A program made the position numbers and the translations under genes. Shown one piece after another: positions 62,326-64,000 of a DNA stretch of 64,000 bases. The notes beneath the pieces were generated by a model, which searched no databases, had not been told where the DNA came from, and saw nothing but the letters and a program-made list of their open reading frames with translations. Source of the DNA: an uncultured Campylobacterales bacterium (GTDB lineage Bacteria; Campylobacterota; Campylobacteria; Campylobacterales; Arcobacteraceae). Each line of letters begins with the position of its first letter. Position 1 is the first letter of the stretch. The stretch lies in contig CANLWY010000002.1 of assembly GCA_947494995.1 (NCBI GenBank), forward strand, positions 310,001 through 374,000, read 5' to 3'.

Positions 62326-62344
62326 TTTTAATACTTTTTTTAAT

Positions 62345-62361
62345 TATGCAAAATCTGCATA
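62345..62361. promoter_or_regulatory. 17-bp palindromic operator candidate 2 (TATGCA-N5-TGCATA)
   Basis: Perfect arms around AAATC. Centres of the two sites are 36 bases apart, and a TATTAAAAT -10-like sequence lies between them. Probable binding sites for a dimeric regulator, most simply one of the ModE-like proteins encoded downstream. Confidence 0.7.
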
Positions 62362-62376
62362 TTTAAGTATACTAAA

Positions 62377-62411
62377 AAATAGTTTATCCCTATATTAGGG
62401 ATAAACTATTT
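62377..62411 (-). terminator. Strong terminator after fdhC
   Basis: Perfect 16-bp stem AAATAGTTTATCCCTA / TAGGGATAAACTATTT with a 3-base loop immediately after the fdhC stop, followed on the minus strand by a T run. It separates the fdhABC transcript from fdhD. Confidence 0.9.
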
Positions 62412-63368
62412 TTATACTCCATCAAGAACTTCTGGATGAAATTCTTCTAGATACTCTTTTGGATATTTTCCAGTAATTAAACCAGGTAAATAACCTCTTA
62501 TTGCTACTACATAAGAGTAGATTGTTTCACCTACGAAAAATGTAATAACAGCACTTCCCATAAAGTGTCCAAATAGAATCAATCTTCTATATTGAATTGC
62601 ATCTGCAAATGCAAATACATCCATACTTAAAAACCAAAGCCAAAATCCACTAAAGATAAGAACAAAACCAAAAGCAACAAAAGCTAAATAGTTAATTCTT
62701 TGTCCATGTGTATATAGACCTTTTAAGAAGATTTTTCCCCACTTAGGACTTAATCTTTTAAAATGTTTATGATCTTTAAATGCAATTACTGTAATTAATA
62801 ACCACATTGGAATCCAAAACAGACCAACAATTTCATGGGTCTCTCTCATGAAGAAACCTATTGCTCCTCCACCTACAATATTTCCAAATGTAATTGAAAA
62901 ACCAGTAATAAAAAGATATAACATAATTAAAATGTTTCCTAAAACTGCAATTCTTTGAAATAATGAGTGTACTTCAATCATTTCAGAATCTTTTCTTGTT
63001 TTAGGACCTTTTCTTCCACCTTGAGCTATCAACATTACTGTAAAAATACAAAACTCTGCTAAAAATACATAAGGTAAAAGGTGTTGTCTCTCTTCAAATG
63101 CTCTAATAACTTCAGGTGCAATTGCCTCATATTGAGGTCCATAAATTGAAACATAACCTTGTTCCAATCTAGTTAACTCATTATAAGGAATTAATTGTCC
63201 TGTAAAGTCCAAAGTAAACATTTTTAAAACATATTGCCATATATACGTAAGGTCAGCAATTGTTGCTAACCAAAAGTACCAATATGTAAGCAAGGCAAAA
63301 AGCCCTGCTACAATAATATATGGCATATATTCGTTAAAAAAACCTTTTTTCTGTGCTTTATTTTCCAT
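62412..63368 (-). CDS. fdhC: Formate dehydrogenase cytochrome b subunit
   Basis: Diheme membrane anchor that passes electrons from FdhB to the quinone pool. Helices include YIIVAGLFALLTYWYF, LPYVFLAEFCIFTVMLIA, ILIMLYLFITGFSITFG, IVGLFWIPMWLLITVIAF and FGHFMGSAVITFFVGETIYSYV; His residues in TRETHEIVG, FGHFMG and near the C-terminus are likely heme ligands. The frame extends to 63407, but the ATG at 63368, overlapping the fdhB stop by 11 bases, gives MENKAQKKGFF and is preferred. About 318 residues with an N-terminal extension relative to E. coli FdnI, common in Campylobacterota. Confidence 0.93.
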   Translation of the reverse strand: MENKAQKKGFFNEYMPYIIVAGLFALLTYWYFWLATIADLTYIWQYVLKMFTLDFTGQLIPYNELTRLEQGYVSIYGPQYEAIAPEVIRAFEERQHLLPYVFLAEFCIFTVMLIAQGGRKGPKTRKDSEMIEVHSLFQRIAVLGNILIMLYLFITGFSITFGNIVGGGAIGFFMRETHEIVGLFWIPMWLLITVIAFKDHKHFKRLSPKWGKIFLKGLYTHGQRINYLAFVAFGFVLIFSGFWLWFLSMDVFAFADAIQYRRLILFGHFMGSAVITFFVGETIYSYVVAIRGYLPGLITGKYPKEYLEEFHPEVLDGV

Positions 63369-63969
63369 ATGCTTTGTCCCATCCATAAGGCATTGATTGT
63401 ACCCCATGTCCTGCTGACATTACCCTTTTTCTATAAATATTAGAAACTTCTTCAGCATCACCAACTAATAGTGCTTTTGTAGAACACATAGCAGCACAAA
63501 CTGGAACTTTTCCTTCAGAGATTCTGTTTTGTCCATAAAGCTCTCTCTCTTCATGAGAGTTAGTCTCAGATGGTCCACCTGCACACATTGTACATTTATC
63601 CATAACACCTTTTGTATTAAATGCTCCATCTTTTGGAAACTGAGGTGCTCCAAAAGGACAAGCATATAAACAATATGCACAACCTATACATGTTTTTTTA
63701 TCGTGTAATACGATACCGTCTTCTCTGATATAAAAACAATCAACTGGACAAACTTGTTCGCAAGGTGCATCAGTACAATGCATACAAGCAACAGATAAAG
63801 AGAACTCTTTACCTTGTTTACCTTCATTAATTGTTACAACTTTTCTTCTGTTAACGCCAACAGGTAACTCGTGAGCTTCCGCACAAGCAACAGAACAACC
63901 ATCACAATGGATGCATCTGTTTTCGTCACAGTAAAATTTCATTCTTGAAAAATCTGGTCCACTACTCAT
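63358..63969 (-). CDS. fdhB: Formate dehydrogenase iron-sulfur subunit
   Basis: Electron-transfer subunit with four 4Fe-4S clusters. Cys clusters in order: CDENRCIHCDGCSVAC, CMHCTDAPCEQVCPVDC, CIGCAYCLYACPFG and CTMCAGG ... CAAMC, the usual FdhB/HybA set. 203 residues, without the C-terminal membrane helix of E. coli FdnH, so it is held by FdhC and FdhA. AGGAGTAAAGT precedes the ATG. Between the fdhA stop (9-base gap) and fdhC. Confidence 0.95.
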   Translation of the reverse strand: MSSGPDFSRMKFYCDENRCIHCDGCSVACAEAHELPVGVNRRKVVTINEGKQGKEFSLSVACMHCTDAPCEQVCPVDCFYIREDGIVLHDKKTCIGCAYCLYACPFGAPQFPKDGAFNTKGVMDKCTMCAGGPSETNSHEERELYGQNRISEGKVPVCAAMCSTKALLVGDAEEVSNIYRKRVMSAGHGVQSMPYGWDKAYGK

Positions 63970-63978
63970 ACTTTACTC

Positions 63979-64000
63979 CTAAGCTCTTTCAACTCTACAA
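63979..64000 (-). CDS. fdhA: 3' end of fdhA (formate dehydrogenase catalytic subunit), off the right edge
   Basis: Only the last codons are visible: RVERA then TAG on the minus strand, ending 9 bases before the fdhB start. Short C-terminal basic endings of this kind are usual for molybdopterin-domain catalytic subunits. The call rests on gene order (fdhA-fdhB-fdhC). Confidence 0.55.

Overview
The window is a compact, AT-rich stretch of a Campylobacterota chromosome, most likely from the Arcobacteraceae. The basis is the very low GC content, the density of Cache-type histidine kinases, and the family-level resemblance of the proteins: class I fumarase, NIT/CZB chemoreceptor, Tup tungstate transporter and formate dehydrogenase cluster. 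No rRNA, tRNA, CRISPR array, intact insertion sequence or phage was found. Genus is an inference; no search was run.

Layout. 1-2029: end of an Mla/MCE lipid-transport operon. 2072-9774: Cache histidine kinase, fumarase, a large chemoreceptor and a fructosamine-kinase-like gene. 9822-16303: a stand-alone Mrr-like nuclease, methyltransferase, ligA, acyl-CoA thioesterase, a small membrane-protein gene whose second codon is TGA, and ybiT. 16488-22968: a three-gene signalling operon (hybrid kinase with three receivers, CheB-CheR fusion, receiver-kinase). 22970-25235: an uncharacterised MotA/MotB-like ion-driven motor pair. 25334-38574: thiI, an MFS transporter with an apparent AUA start, arginase plus ornithine cyclodeaminase, a redox group with a divergent HxlR regulator, several small enzymes and dapE. 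38657-49366: a 1204-residue AsmA/DUF748 protein, mutS2, a DRE-TIM aldolase, and a MocR regulator divergent from DJ-1, PNPOx-like and rhodanese genes.

50111-50341 holds a gene that ordinary ORF calling splits: a 76-residue SelW-like (Rdx) selenoprotein with a CxxU motif, an in-frame TGA, and a bacterial SECIS-like hairpin with its GGG loop 22 nt downstream. 52.5-55.66 kb is an accessory segment bounded by a 54-bp direct repeat. One copy is the 3' part of the modE-like gene and the other is a displaced remnant, which looks like the footprint of integration into the gene's 3' end. Inside are a frameshifted gene, a short palindrome, two unknown genes and a membrane spermidine-synthase-like protein.

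55.57-64 kb is a complete formate dehydrogenase support locus, all on the minus strand. It holds the end of fdhA, then fdhB, fdhC, a terminator, two identical-format 17-bp palindromes (TATGCA-N5-TGCATA), fdhD, an internally duplicated 140-residue protein, a ModE-like DNA-binding protein, a truncated NifS-like desulfurase, moeA, tupABC and a second ModE-like protein. The genes fit one job: import tungstate (or molybdate), insert it into molybdopterin, sulfurate the cofactor through FdhD, and assemble a membrane formate dehydrogenase, with the palindromes as probable regulatory sites. FdhA of this group is often itself a selenoprotein, so the SelW gene would share the same selenocysteine machinery (inference).

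Recurring promoter form: several minus-strand genes (ybiT, thiI, dapE, mutS2) have GATATAAT followed by a short GC-rich discriminator. For mutS2 and vanZ the predicted transcription start falls at or next to the ATG, so they may be leaderless.
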